From: MVRV01 sp964646755
GTDB lineage: Bacteria; Desulfobacterota; Syntrophia; Syntrophales; Smithellaceae
Direction of reading: 5' to 3'
DNA length: 64,000 nt
Assembly (NCBI GenBank): GCA_964646755.1
Contig: CAZYIE010000003.1
Location: 1 to 64,000, forward strand
In this document: positions 8,944-17,025 of the stretch, in pieces
Position numbering within the stretch: the first letter of the stretch is position 1
Layout: the number at the start of each line of letters is the position of its first letter
Notes under the pieces: model-generated
What the model was told of the DNA's origin: nothing
The model's input: the letters and a program-made list of their open reading frames with translations, nothing else
Database searches by the model: none
Made by a program: the position numbers and the translations under genes

Positions 8944-9020
8944 GGGCGATTAGCTCAGTTGGATAGAGTACTGGCCTCCGAAGCCAGGTGCCGCGCGTTC
9001 GAGTCGCGCATCGCCCACCA
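8944..9020 (+). tRNA. tRNA-Arg (anticodon CCG), CCA encoded
   Basis: The cloverleaf can be read directly: acceptor GGGCGAT pairs with ATCGCCC, the anticodon stem CTGGC/GCCAG holds loop CTCCGAA, and the T stem GCGCG/CGCGC holds TTCGAGT. The discriminator A is followed by a genomically encoded CCA. It reads the codon CGG. A -10-like TATAGT lies at 8924-8929. Confidence 0.95.
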
Positions 9021-9055
9021 AAATAAATTACTTATACTAGCGATATTCTTTTACG

Positions 9056-9075
9056 GTGTCCACAAGTGTCCACAC
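9056..9075. repeat. Tandem GTGTCCAC direct repeat downstream of tRNA-Arg
   Basis: GTGTCCACAA is followed at once by GTGTCCACAC, a 10-bp-period direct repeat 36 bp after the tRNA. I have seen this type of motif beside tRNA genes used as integration sites, where it may be an integrase arm site. No integrase is present here. It overlaps the annotated GTG start of the next gene. Confidence 0.4.
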
Positions 9076-10634
9076 TTCATTTTAAAGAGGCGTTATTGAG
9101 TTCCAGTGTGTTCGGTGTCATATGGGAACTGGTGCCGGGACGGGGCGCAAGAGAAGCAACCCAGGAAAAGGCATTGGCCCAGGCCAAGCAGTCCACTGAC
9201 GGGGGAAAGATCCACGCCCTGACCGTTACGGACAATCCGGGAGGAACCCCGGCCATGTCCGCCGATTTCATGGGCTGCGAAATTCTGCAGATTGGTATCG
9301 AGCCGCTCGTCCATTTTACCTGCAAAGATAAAAACCGCAATCAAATCGAAAGTGAACTTTATGCCCTCGACCGCGCAGGGGTTAGAAATCTGCTGGTGAT
9401 GAGCGGCGATTATCCCGTCTCCGGTTTTCAGGGGAGACCCGCCCCGGTATTCGACCTCGATCCGGTGCATACCCTGCAACTGATAGCGGACATGAACCGG
9501 GGTCTGACTTATCCGGGCATCAAGGGAATTGTCCATCATCAGCCCAGCGACTTCTTCCCGGGAGCTGTTGTTTCTCCCTTCAAGGCAACCGAAGCAGAGC
9601 AGATGGCCCAGTATTACAAGCTGAAAAAAAAGGTCGCAGCCGGCGCTCGATTCATCGTGACCCAACTGGGATATGATGCCCGAAAGTTTCATGAGGTGCT
9701 CCTCTTTATGAAACAAAACCATCTGGATATTCCGCTGGTGGGAAACATTTACATCCTGCCGTATGGCGCGGCCAAAATGATGAATCGCAACGACCTCCCG
9801 GGGTCTGTCGTCACGGATAAGCTTCTGGCGGAACTGGATCGGGAGCGAAATGAGCCGGACAAGGGAGCCGCCGCCAGAATTCTGCGCGCCGCCCGGATGT
9901 ATGCCATAATGAAGGGAATGGGTTTTGACGGAGTTCATATCGGAGGGCACAATATCAAATATGAACAGGTGGAAGAGATTATCCGCCAGGGTGAGCAGCT
10001 CACCCCCCAGTGGACCGGCCTGCTCCGACACTTCGATTATCCAATTCCCGGCGGCTTTTATTACTATGAGCACGACACGGAGACGGGACTAAACCGGGAG
10101 ATCCCTACAGATAGGCAATACAGGCCGCTCGATGCTAAAATAGAAGGTACTTATGGACTTTCACGGCTCTTCCATAAGTTAATGTTTGAACCGCAAAAGA
10201 AACTTTACGGACTTATGAAAAAACTCTGCCGCACAGTGGAAGGAACAAAAATGGAAGGCCTTTTCCACAAGCTGGAACAAATAACCAAGGTAGTTCTCTT
10301 TGACTGCAAGGACTGCGGGGATTGCGCCCTTATCGACCTGGCCTACCTCTGTCCGATGTCGCAATGTCCGAAAAATGAGCGCAACGGAGCCTGCGGCGGT
10401 AGTTTTGAAGGATGGTGCGAGGTCTATCCCGGAAAAAAGAAATGCATTTATGTTCGGGCCTATGCCCGATTAAAGAAATACCGGGAGGAATTGCAGCTGG
10501 AGAAATGCTACGTACCCCCATGTAACTGGGACTTCTACCAAACTTCATCCTGGATTAATTTCTATCTGGAAAAAGACCACACTTCAAAAAGTCAAGGCGG
10601 CATACCACAAGGAGAACACAATAAAGAAAGCTGA
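9066..10634 (+). CDS. Methylenetetrahydrofolate reductase fused to MTHFR_C (MetF-MetV type)
   Basis: The N-terminal two thirds (to about residue 330) is a MetF-like TIM barrel that reduces methylene-tetrahydrofolate to methyl-tetrahydrofolate. The C-terminal MTHFR_C domain carries clustered cysteines (CKDCGDC near residue 414, then CPMSQCP and CGGSFEGWC) that bind metal or Fe-S centres as in the MetV subunit of Wood-Ljungdahl organisms. This is consistent with one-carbon metabolism or syntrophic formate/acetate use. The GTG at 9066 keeps the expected FKEALLSS helix but has no visible ribosome site. The TTG at 9096 has aaagagg in front yet would trim that helix; I prefer 9066. Confidence 0.85.
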   Translation: MSTLHFKEALLSSSVFGVIWELVPGRGAREATQEKALAQAKQSTDGGKIHALTVTDNPGGTPAMSADFMGCEILQIGIEPLVHFTCKDKNRNQIESELYALDRAGVRNLLVMSGDYPVSGFQGRPAPVFDLDPVHTLQLIADMNRGLTYPGIKGIVHHQPSDFFPGAVVSPFKATEAEQMAQYYKLKKKVAAGARFIVTQLGYDARKFHEVLLFMKQNHLDIPLVGNIYILPYGAAKMMNRNDLPGSVVTDKLLAELDRERNEPDKGAAARILRAARMYAIMKGMGFDGVHIGGHNIKYEQVEEIIRQGEQLTPQWTGLLRHFDYPIPGGFYYYEHDTETGLNREIPTDRQYRPLDAKIEGTYGLSRLFHKLMFEPQKKLYGLMKKLCRTVEGTKMEGLFHKLEQITKVVLFDCKDCGDCALIDLAYLCPMSQCPKNERNGACGGSFEGWCEVYPGKKKCIYVRAYARLKKYREELQLEKCYVPPCNWDFYQTSSWINFYLEKDHTSKSQGGIPQGEHNKES

Positions 10635-10718
10635 AAACGGATTGAACTAAAATTATCCTAATAATAGCGCGGGGAATTCGCTGTAATGAAGAAAATAGCA
10701 GATTTATTGAAATATTTA

Positions 10719-10746
10719 TTGACACTATTAAGACAAATTGTGTAAT
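10719..10746 (+). promoter_or_regulatory. Sigma-70-like promoter
   Basis: TTGACA, a 16-nt spacer and TGTAAT lie 60 bp upstream of the small ORF at 10807, in an AT-rich gap. Confidence 0.45.
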
Positions 10747-10806
10747 TTAATCCCAAATTTAGTTTTATAAGCACTATTTACTATTTATCTTTTCAAAAGA
10801 GAAGTT

Positions 10807-11190
10807 ATGAAAAGCCAATCCTCTTTGCCGATTCAATATGGTGCCGGGTCAAGGCCTGACATTTCCCAGGGATCAGAGAAGAATTCCGGTAGCACTGGAA
10901 CGTCATTTCAAACACAGTTAAACGAAAGCATTATCGATGTTTATGAGCGCTCGGAAGTTAATGCCGCCGTACCTGATGAACGAACAGGTATTGACCGAAG
11001 AAATTATTATACCCGCCGACAGTCTTCTGAAGAATCAGCATCATTGTCCTCAGGTAAAAAAGTTACCGATGTTGGCGCATATTCAACAGATCAAAAAACA
11101 TATCAGGCCGATAACAGAACAGAAAAAACCGCGCCCGCCATTTTTTCACCATCCCAGAATAAGGGTAGTATCCTCGATATTTGGGCTTAG
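10807..11190 (+). CDS. Hypothetical small hydrophilic protein
   Basis: A 127-residue, Ser/Thr/Gln-rich, apparently disordered protein with no signal peptide and no membrane segment. Its most distinctive part is the end, KGSILDIWA, a short hydrophobic tail after a long polar region, which could be a docking peptide. A promoter-like sequence lies upstream, but there is only a weak ribosome site (agagaag). Not recognised; its reading frame stands alone between two strong genes. Confidence 0.5.
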   Translation: MKSQSSLPIQYGAGSRPDISQGSEKNSGSTGTSFQTQLNESIIDVYERSEVNAAVPDERTGIDRRNYYTRRQSSEESASLSSGKKVTDVGAYSTDQKTYQADNRTEKTAPAIFSPSQNKGSILDIWA

Positions 11191-11270
11191 TTTTAACTTT
11201 TCTTTTTTAATAATAACTCTTGATTTCTGTTTAGGTCTGATATAGAAGGCAAACCTGTTAATTTTTTATA

Positions 11271-11325
11271 GACTCCTTGCCTGTAGCAGGACCACCGCTG
11301 AAGGGTGGCAAGACTATGGGCTTAA
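11271..11325 (+). promoter_or_regulatory. S6:S18-binding-type leader of the rpsF operon
   Basis: Just before rpsF the RNA can form CCACC (11292-11296) paired with GGTGG (11304-11308), enclosing GCTGAAG. An alternative outer pairing CTTGCC (11276-11281) with GGCAAG (11307-11312) uses some of the same bases. The ACCACCG ... AAGGGTGG arrangement matches the known 5'-UTR motif bound by the S6:S18 complex, through which these proteins repress their own synthesis. Confidence 0.6.
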
Positions 11326-11344
11326 GAGCCGAAAGGAGAAAATT

Positions 11345-11833
11345 TTGAAAAGATACGAAGTTGTAGCTATTGTCAAATCTGATTTGGCGGACGATGACCT
11401 CACCGCCATTATCGAGCGAAGTCAGGCCATTATCACTGATCGCAAAGGCGTTATCGCGAAAGTCGATAAGTGGGGAAAGAGACGTCTGGCTTATGAAATC
11501 AACAAACAAAAAGACGGTTTCTATTTTCTGATCGACTTTGCGGGTGATGGCCCTATTGTCGCGGAAATGGAAAGAAGTTTCAAAATCGACGACAGAATTT
11601 TGAAATTCATGACCGTGAAAAAAGAAGGCGCTGTTACCCGTGAAGGTATGGAGCAGGAAACTGCTGTGGTAGAAATCAAACGGACACAAATCCGCATTGA
11701 ACCCAACACTTCCGCCTCAGCAGATGACAACACTGCTCAGCAGGGGGATAAAACTGACGGAGAAACAACGCCCCGTCGGCCCGCCCCCAGAAAAATTTAT
11801 AACAAAGAAGAACAACCTAAGAGGGGAGAATAA
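11345..11833 (+). CDS. rpsF: 30S ribosomal protein S6
   Basis: A component of the small-subunit platform that binds S18 and helix 23 of 16S rRNA. The S6 fold occupies residues 1-95 (KRYEVVAIVKSDL at the start, KWGKRRLAYEINKQKDGFYF in the middle). A charged 65-residue C-terminal tail rich in Thr, Asp, Pro and Arg extends beyond the core and makes it longer than E. coli S6. It starts at TTG, preceded by a good gaaaggag site, and its stop is 3 nt before rpsR. Autoregulation is suggested by the upstream hairpin. Confidence 0.95.
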   Translation: MKRYEVVAIVKSDLADDDLTAIIERSQAIITDRKGVIAKVDKWGKRRLAYEINKQKDGFYFLIDFAGDGPIVAEMERSFKIDDRILKFMTVKKEGAVTREGMEQETAVVEIKRTQIRIEPNTSASADDNTAQQGDKTDGETTPRRPAPRKIYNKEEQPKRGE

Positions 11834-11836
11834 ACA

Positions 11837-12106
11837 ATGGCCATACCTAATGGAGACAGACCAGCTCGTCCACCCCAGAAAAAGTTTTTTCACAGAAAAA
11901 AGTTTTGCCGTTTTTGCACGGATTCCAATATAAAGATTGACTATAAAAGCCTGGCCATTCTTAATAGTTTCGTAACTGAAAGAGGTAAGATTATGCCGCG
12001 CAGAATTACCGGTAATTGTGCCAATCATCAGAGGGAACTCACTGCAGCAATCAAACGAGCCCGTACAATAGCTATTATGCCTTTTGTCGCCGCTGAAGGA
12101 AGATAA
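11837..12106 (+). CDS. rpsR: 30S ribosomal protein S18
   Basis: The S6 partner in the 30S platform. The S18 core is clear: KIDYKSLAILNSFVTERGKI, then RRITGNCANHQRELTAAIKR. It is the zinc-type form with CRFC near residue 25 and a further Cys and His in NCANH, while many relatives have lost these ligands. 89 residues, normal length. A terminator at 12126-12169 closes the two-gene unit, although the next genes (DUF2232, rplI, dnaB) often belong to the same bacterial cluster. Confidence 0.95.
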   Translation: MAIPNGDRPARPPQKKFFHRKKFCRFCTDSNIKIDYKSLAILNSFVTERGKIMPRRITGNCANHQRELTAAIKRARTIAIMPFVAAEGR

Positions 12107-12125
12107 AAGCAACTCAATAAAATAA

Positions 12126-12169
12126 CTGCCGGTATCTGTCAGTCTGCAAAGATGCCGGCAGGTTTTTTT
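12126..12169 (+). terminator. Intrinsic terminator after rpsR
   Basis: A 12-bp stem (CTGCCGGTATCT with AGATGCCGGCAG, one G-U pair) is followed by GTTTTTTT. It lies 20 nt after rpsR and may be partial, since the next gene starts 30 nt later. Confidence 0.85.
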
Positions 12170-12198
12170 ATTTTCCTGATAGTTTTTGGGGAAGGTTA

Positions 12199-13170
12199 TT
12201 GGCTTTGAAAACATTTGACATTCTAATTCCCGACAATCATTTCCTCAGGATGCTATTGATACTCTCCTTTTTTGTTTTAGTAGCCGCTTTTATTCCCGCT
12301 GTTGGCTTCATTTTTCTTATTTTTATTCCTCTGCTTACTTTGTTTTACAGCGCTGTCGCTGGAATTGTTAAAACAGCCGCTGCTTTTTTAATTCCGGTCC
12401 TGCTGATTTTCATCTCTTCTTACTTACTGCAATTAAATACACCTTATTTGGTAATTTTAATTATGGGCATAATAGGATTAACTATTTCAGAAATCGCCTT
12501 GAAAAACAGTTCCGTCGAAAAAACAGTAATTTACCCCGCCTTGATCATTATCGCTGCAATTTGTGCTTTTTTTATTTATTCCGGTTTTGAACTAGCAGTA
12601 AACCCATGGAAACTGGTACAACAATTTATTGACCAGGCCATTGAGCAGAACATAAATCTATATGCTCAATTACCCTTTGATAAGGAAGAAATCGGTTTGA
12701 TGAAAAACAGCAAACCGATATTTGTCAGTTTTTTTACCAGTATCTTCCCGGCACTGGCCATCATCGGATCTGTTATTATTGTCTGGATCAATGTTTTAAT
12801 TGGAAGAAACATTCTCCGCAAGTCAACAATTACTTTACCCCTACTCGAAGGATTATCAAACTGGAGGGCTCCCGAATTTACAATCTGGATATTCATCATC
12901 ACCGGAGGTCTGTTATTGTTTCCCAATGAACAGTTGCGGTTTTTGAGCCTGAATATATTTATTCTGACCTGCTTTATCTATTTGTTGCAAGGCCTTGCGA
13001 TACTTAGCTTTCTTTTTCAGAATAAAAATGTCCCAGTTTTTTTCCGTTATCTATTTTATTTTTTAATTGCCGTTCAGCAATTTCTTATGATACCTATAAC
13101 CATTATCGGATTATTTGATATCTGGGTCGATTTTAGGAGATTTATCCACAATAATCGAGCAGCTACTTAA
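12199..13170 (+). CDS. DUF2232 (YybS-like) membrane protein
   Basis: A 323-residue membrane protein with about eight hydrophobic helices, placed between rpsR and rplI as DUF2232 genes are in many bacteria. The start is TTG (12199), with ggggaagg upstream. Two helical blocks are separated by a soluble segment (about residues 140-180) holding charged residues. Function unknown; a transporter-like energy-coupling fold has been proposed for the family. Context conservation is the main evidence. Confidence 0.75.
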   Translation: MALKTFDILIPDNHFLRMLLILSFFVLVAAFIPAVGFIFLIFIPLLTLFYSAVAGIVKTAAAFLIPVLLIFISSYLLQLNTPYLVILIMGIIGLTISEIALKNSSVEKTVIYPALIIIAAICAFFIYSGFELAVNPWKLVQQFIDQAIEQNINLYAQLPFDKEEIGLMKNSKPIFVSFFTSIFPALAIIGSVIIVWINVLIGRNILRKSTITLPLLEGLSNWRAPEFTIWIFIITGGLLLFPNEQLRFLSLNIFILTCFIYLLQGLAILSFLFQNKNVPVFFRYLFYFLIAVQQFLMIPITIIGLFDIWVDFRRFIHNNRAAT

Positions 13171-13208
13171 TAACATTCAACTATACATTTACAATAAGGA
13201 GGATTTTT

Positions 13209-13652
13209 ATGAAAGTTATCTTAAAACAAAACGTTCCTTCCCTGGGTAAGGTCGGTGATTTAGTTAAAGTAAACGATGGTTACGGTCGCAATTTGTTGAT
13301 TCCCAAGGGCTTGGCCATAGAAGCAAATGAAAAGAACATTAAAACTTTTGAGCACGAAAAAAAGAATATACTGCAAAGAGCAGAGAAAGAACAAAAAGCA
13401 GCGCAGGATCAAGCCGCCAAACTGTCTTTAGTTACTCTGACTATTGCCCGTAAAGTCGGTGATCAGGATAAAATATTCGGCTCTGTAACTTCCAAAGATA
13501 TCGAACTGGCACTTCAAGAAAAAGGTTTTAAAATTGATAAGAAAATGATCGTTCATGATGAGCAAATAAAATCACTCGGCGAATTTAAGGTAAAGATCAA
13601 ACTCCACAGCGGGATAGAAGCAGAGATTAAACTTAACGTTATCGGCGAGTAG
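13209..13652 (+). CDS. rplI: 50S ribosomal protein L9
   Basis: A two-domain 23S rRNA-binding protein. The N-terminal domain opens with MKVILKQNVPSLGKVGD and the signature GYGRNLLIPKGLA. A long connecting helix rich in Lys and Glu (residues 40-75) leads to the C-terminal domain ending IEAEIKLNVIGE. 147 residues is standard. A strong aaggagg site precedes it. The stop is 2 nt before dnaB, so the two are translated together. Confidence 0.97.
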   Translation: MKVILKQNVPSLGKVGDLVKVNDGYGRNLLIPKGLAIEANEKNIKTFEHEKKNILQRAEKEQKAAQDQAAKLSLVTLTIARKVGDQDKIFGSVTSKDIELALQEKGFKIDKKMIVHDEQIKSLGEFKVKIKLHSGIEAEIKLNVIGE

Positions 13653-13654
13653 CA

Positions 13655-15010
13655 ATGAAAGATCTTGATCCATCTTTATATAAGGTTCCTCCGCAAAATC
13701 TCGAAGCCGAACAATCTATTCTCGGCAGCATTCTGCTGGAGAACATTGCTATCAACAGTGTGCTGGAAGTCATGTCTAAAGACGACTTTTACAGCGAAGC
13801 ACATCGGAAGATTTTTAACCTAATGGTTGAGCTTTCGGAAAAAAACGAACCCGTCGATATTATTACTTTAAGCAATGCTCTTCGGGACAAAAACTTGCTG
13901 GACTCCATCGGCGGCACTGCTTATCTGGCTTCACTGGTAGATAATGTGCCTTCTGCGGCCAATGTTGCCAACTACGCCAAAATTGCCAAAGAGAAAGCAA
14001 TCCTGCGCGGATTAATCGGTTCAGCCACTGATATAATTACCAGTTGCTACGCAACAGGCACCGATGTTGACGATGTTCTCGATAGAGCCGAACATAGTAT
14101 TTTCGAAATTGCCGAAAATAAAGTCCGGCCTTCATTTTACCCGATTCGGGAAATTGTTAAAGATAGTTTCCGTTCCATCGAAGACCTTTATGCCCGTAAA
14201 GAGTTGATTACCGGCGTTCCTACCGGTTTTGAAAAAATTGACGATTTAACTTCCGGCCTGCAGAAATCAGACTTGATAATTATTGCTGGCCGTCCCAGCA
14301 TGGGTAAAACAGCATTTGCCCTGAACATAGCTCAGTTTGCGGCACTCGAAGGTCAAATTCCTGTCGCTGTTTTTTCTCTGGAAATGTCCAAAGAGCAGTT
14401 GGTGTTTCGTCTGCTGGCCTCGGAAGCCAAGGTCGACTCACAACGTTTGCGGAAAGGGTTTTTAGGCGAAACTGACTGGCCGAAACTAACTACTGCCGCC
14501 GGTCGCCTTTCGGAAGCGCCACTCTTTATTGATGATACACCGGCAATTACTGTTTTGGAAATGAAGGCTAAATCACGTAGGTTAAAAGCAGATCAGGGGC
14601 TAGGTCTGATTGTCGTAGACTACATTCAACTGATGCGTGCCGGCGGTTATCGCGATAACCGCGAACAGGAAATATCGGAAATCAGCCGCTCTTTAAAAGC
14701 ACTGGCCAAAGAACTGAAAGTGCCGGTAATTGCTCTTTCCCAACTTAACCGTAAAGTCGAAGATCGCACCAACCGGCGACCACAAATGGCCGATTTGCGT
14801 GAATCAGGCGCCATCGAACAGGATGCCGACGTTATTGCCTTTATCTACCGCGATGAAGTTTATAACAAATCAGAAGATAACCCGGAAAAAGGAACAGCGG
14901 AAATTATTATCGGTAAGCAGCGCAACGGCCCTACCGGCACCGTGAAGCTTGCTTTTCTGGAAAAATTCACCAGCTTCGAAAATCTCACTCACGTCGATCA
15001 CACATCATAA
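13655..15010 (+). CDS. dnaB: Replicative DNA helicase
   Basis: The hexameric ring helicase that unwinds DNA at the replication fork. The N-terminal DnaB domain (residues 1-110, PPQNLEAEQSILGSIL) binds primase and loader; the RecA-like C-terminal domain has Walker A GRPSMGKTAF near residue 208 and Walker B LIVVDYIQLM near 318, with the arginine-rich late motif IIIGKQRNGPTG. 451 residues, no intein, intact. The rplI-dnaB order is widely conserved. Confidence 0.97.
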   Translation: MKDLDPSLYKVPPQNLEAEQSILGSILLENIAINSVLEVMSKDDFYSEAHRKIFNLMVELSEKNEPVDIITLSNALRDKNLLDSIGGTAYLASLVDNVPSAANVANYAKIAKEKAILRGLIGSATDIITSCYATGTDVDDVLDRAEHSIFEIAENKVRPSFYPIREIVKDSFRSIEDLYARKELITGVPTGFEKIDDLTSGLQKSDLIIIAGRPSMGKTAFALNIAQFAALEGQIPVAVFSLEMSKEQLVFRLLASEAKVDSQRLRKGFLGETDWPKLTTAAGRLSEAPLFIDDTPAITVLEMKAKSRRLKADQGLGLIVVDYIQLMRAGGYRDNREQEISEISRSLKALAKELKVPVIALSQLNRKVEDRTNRRPQMADLRESGAIEQDADVIAFIYRDEVYNKSEDNPEKGTAEIIIGKQRNGPTGTVKLAFLEKFTSFENLTHVDHTS

Positions 15011-15100
15011 ATCATGAGGGGATGATAGCTACTTATGATTGGCCTTGCTTCTTGCAACAAGGTCTCTAAAAATATTTTTTATATTTAGCGCCATTGCTTT

Positions 15101-15646
15101 TCAAATAATCTTTTCCAGAGTGGCCTTTACAACCCATCTGCCCTTTTCTAATCTCTCCATCAGCTGCACTGTCAAACGCCGATTATCCGAATCAATCACT
15201 GCAAATGTCGGCACTCCGGTAGAACCTACGTATTGATCTCCCGGATTGCAGATGACTACCCCGTCAACTTCATGCAATGCCGGGCTATGCGAATGCCCGA
15301 AGAGAAACAACTGTGATCCCTTTCGCCTCGCCCATTGAACCATTTTGTTGAACTGCTGCTGCCACTGCAATTGCGAATGATAAGGATTAATGTCCATCTG
15401 ATGGCCGTGCACAGCTGTTAAAGTCCACATCCCTGCGGAAAAAGTCACTTCTTCAGGATGCTGACTGGCAAAATCTTCGTTCCCACGCACACCGCAAAAT
15501 TCTATGCCTATTTCAGTGCTTACGGACATTCCGTCTCCAACGCCGTCACCCAAATGAAGCAGCAGGCCGAAAGGACCTTTACTCTGAAGGGCATCCCTCA
15601 TATCCTCTTTGTTGCCATGAGTGTCCGAAAATACTGCTATCCGCAT
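15101..15646 (-). CDS. YfcE/MJ0936-type metallophosphodiesterase
   Basis: A 181-residue calcineurin-like phosphoesterase. The dimetal site motifs are visible in order: FSDTHGN (D-x-H), LHLGDGVGD (GD), GVRGNED (GN-D/E), VHGHQMD (GH) and LFGHSHSPALHE (GHSH). The family hydrolyses phosphodiesters in vitro; its natural substrate is not known. It is read towards dnaB (convergent), with a 90-bp gap between them. Its upstream side borders a decayed beta-ketoacyl synthase fragment. Confidence 0.88.
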   Translation of the reverse strand: MRIAVFSDTHGNKEDMRDALQSKGPFGLLLHLGDGVGDGMSVSTEIGIEFCGVRGNEDFASQHPEEVTFSAGMWTLTAVHGHQMDINPYHSQLQWQQQFNKMVQWARRKGSQLFLFGHSHSPALHEVDGVVICNPGDQYVGSTGVPTFAVIDSDNRRLTVQLMERLEKGRWVVKATLEKII

Positions 15647-15661
15647 ACTGCTGTCCCTCTA

Positions 15662-15840
15662 TTACCGTTTGCGCAACACTCAACTTGCCACAGAATACCC
15701 TGCGCCAAAGGAACAGATCACACCGATATCATCTTTTTTCAGATCACCATTGTGCAGATGAAAAGCGATGATTGATCCGGTGGATGCTGTATTGGCATAC
15801 CGGTCGATGTTCATCGGGGTATCTTCCAATATTTTTTGTG
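15662..15840 (-). pseudogene. Remnant of a beta-ketoacyl-ACP synthase III (FabH-like) C-terminus
   Basis: The minus strand encodes QKILEDTPMNIDRYANTAST followed by GSIIAFHLHNGDLKKDD and IGVICSFGAGYSV. These match the C-terminal end of KAS III enzymes, including the Asn-containing NTAS loop and the GAG-type active-site wall. A TGA at 15680-15682 interrupts the last strand; the expected ending VLRKR continues beyond it to a stop at 15662. The upstream three quarters of the gene, including the active-site Cys region, is absent. It is a degraded leftover, not an expressed gene. Confidence 0.75.
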
Positions 15841-16178
15841 GGGGGAACGTATCGGGAAAACATCATTAGGTCAATGGAAAAATGAGCATTAGAGTTGCAG
15901 GAACTTAGCAGATTTATCAATCTAAACACAATATGACAACGAAAAAACAGTGCCGCTTTTTCAGGAAAGCAATCGATGGAACATCTTTATTTCGATTATA
16001 GATAATATCATTGTCTATTAGTTACAAATACTTACATGAAGCATACTGCGGCATCTGCCGCAAAATAAATTCCTGACCGCTTTAATCTTCTGAATCGTCG
16101 ACAACACCGAAGGATACTTAAAATCTTCATGCAGAATTAAGAGGAAAGATTACCGCTGAAAATACTGCATAATATACC

Positions 16179-16206
16179 TTGATTTTATTGTAAATTAGAG
16201 TAATCT
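16179..16206 (+). promoter_or_regulatory. Likely promoter of the cold-shock transcript
   Basis: TTGATT, a 16-nt spacer and TAATCT lie about 220 nt upstream of the cold-shock start codon, giving the long leader typical of such genes. Confidence 0.5.
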
Positions 16207-16320
16207 GTTATCAACAATGTGATCGATCTCGAAAAATGAATACGTGTCCTCCCTGATAATGGGAAGTAAAAATGAATCTCTCATCCCTGTCCATTGCGAT
16301 GTGACAGGGATTTTTATTTT
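16207..16320 (+). ncRNA. Structured leader or independent small RNA ending in a terminator
   Basis: After the promoter the RNA contains TCCCTGATAATGGGA (small hairpin) and then a 9-bp stem ATCCCTGTC/GACAGGGAT (16283-16311) followed by TTTTATTTTT. This would end transcription about 110 nt after the start, before the cold-shock gene. It could be a stand-alone small RNA or an attenuator. No coding capacity. Confidence 0.4.
16283..16320 (+). terminator. Intrinsic terminator inside the cold-shock leader
   Basis: A 9-bp perfect stem with an 11-nt loop is followed by a T-rich tract, located 100 nt before the cold-shock start codon. Partial read-through or antitermination would be needed to express the gene from the promoter above. 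Confidence 0.7.
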
Positions 16321-16329
16321 TATGAGGAA

Positions 16330-16401
16330 GTGCGTTTTTTGAGCGCACAGATTGGCAGCCGAATAATTCGGCGATATTTTAAATGGTTCCCAGAAGGAAC
16401 C
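16330..16401 (+). promoter_or_regulatory. Three successive hairpins in the cold-shock 5'-UTR
   Basis: Hairpin 1 is GTGCG/CGCAC (16330-16348), hairpin 2 is GCCGAA/TTCGGC (16358-16372), and hairpin 3 is GGTTCC/GGAACC (16385-16401). The last ends 10 nt before the ggagg ribosome site. Such stacked weak stems suit a temperature-dependent leader. Confidence 0.5.
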
Positions 16402-16423
16402 CAATACGAAGGAGGGTTAGAAA

Positions 16424-16624
16424 ATGGCAGAAGGAACAGTGAAGTGGTTTAATGATTCAAAGGGGTTTGGCTTTATACAACAGGAAGGTGGCAACGATCT
16501 TTTCGTCCATCATTCCGCGATTCAGGGAGAAGGTTTCAAATCCCTGGCCGAAGGTGAACGGGTCAGCTTTGATGTTGTCGCCGGTCAAAAAGGTCCGGCT
16601 GCGGAGAATGTTCGTAAACTTTAA
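16424..16624 (+). CDS. Cold-shock protein (CspA family)
   Basis: A 66-residue single-strand nucleic-acid-binding beta-barrel that melts RNA structure and can prevent transcription termination. RNP1 (KGFGFI) and RNP2 (LFVHHS) are intact, and the length is typical. The strong ribosome site gaaggaggg precedes it. It is monocistronic with a long structured leader containing a terminator, as expected for a self-regulated cold-shock gene. Confidence 0.95.
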   Translation: MAEGTVKWFNDSKGFGFIQQEGGNDLFVHHSAIQGEGFKSLAEGERVSFDVVAGQKGPAAENVRKL

Positions 16625-16790
16625 GATCAGTAACCAAATGTTTTATGGGTACTTACAGACCAGGAATTTAAAGCAATTTGCTTAAATTATAACCGGGCAG
16701 ATAATACTTTAAGACAATTAAATCCGGCGAGAGCTGCGATGCACGTATTGAGTCTATTCTACTGGATGTTAACATAAAAGAAAAACGCAG

Positions 16791-16823
16791 GGTCTTCGTG
16801 GTGATTATCACCCTTAAAAGACC
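16791..16823. other. Nested hairpin in the gap after the cold-shock gene
   Basis: GGTCTT/AAGACC encloses GGTGA/TCACC. The surrounding 16625-17025 stretch has no gene that I can support; an imperfect AT stem (around 16662-16686) just after the cold-shock stop may act as its weak terminator. The nested hairpin has no T-run, and its function is unknown. Confidence 0.35.
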
Positions 16824-17025
16824 GACTGTTAAATGAGGGACTCCAGTAAAAAGATAAGACGGCATAAGCGGCTCTCGCTTTTGTTTTTTCCCTCCTGACT
16901 AAGCCATCATTGATATTCCAGGAATGATTAATTCTTCCCCTGCCAGCTTGCATAATAGCGTTGACAAATTAGACTGCTCAATGCAATAGGGTCCAATAAA
17001 ACGGTTTTTGATCCTGGGAGTTTTT

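Noticed and set aside
9093..10073. Long 326-codon minus-strand ORF opposite the MTHFR gene
   Set aside because: It is the antisense shadow of a clearly recognised enzyme and has no family resemblance.
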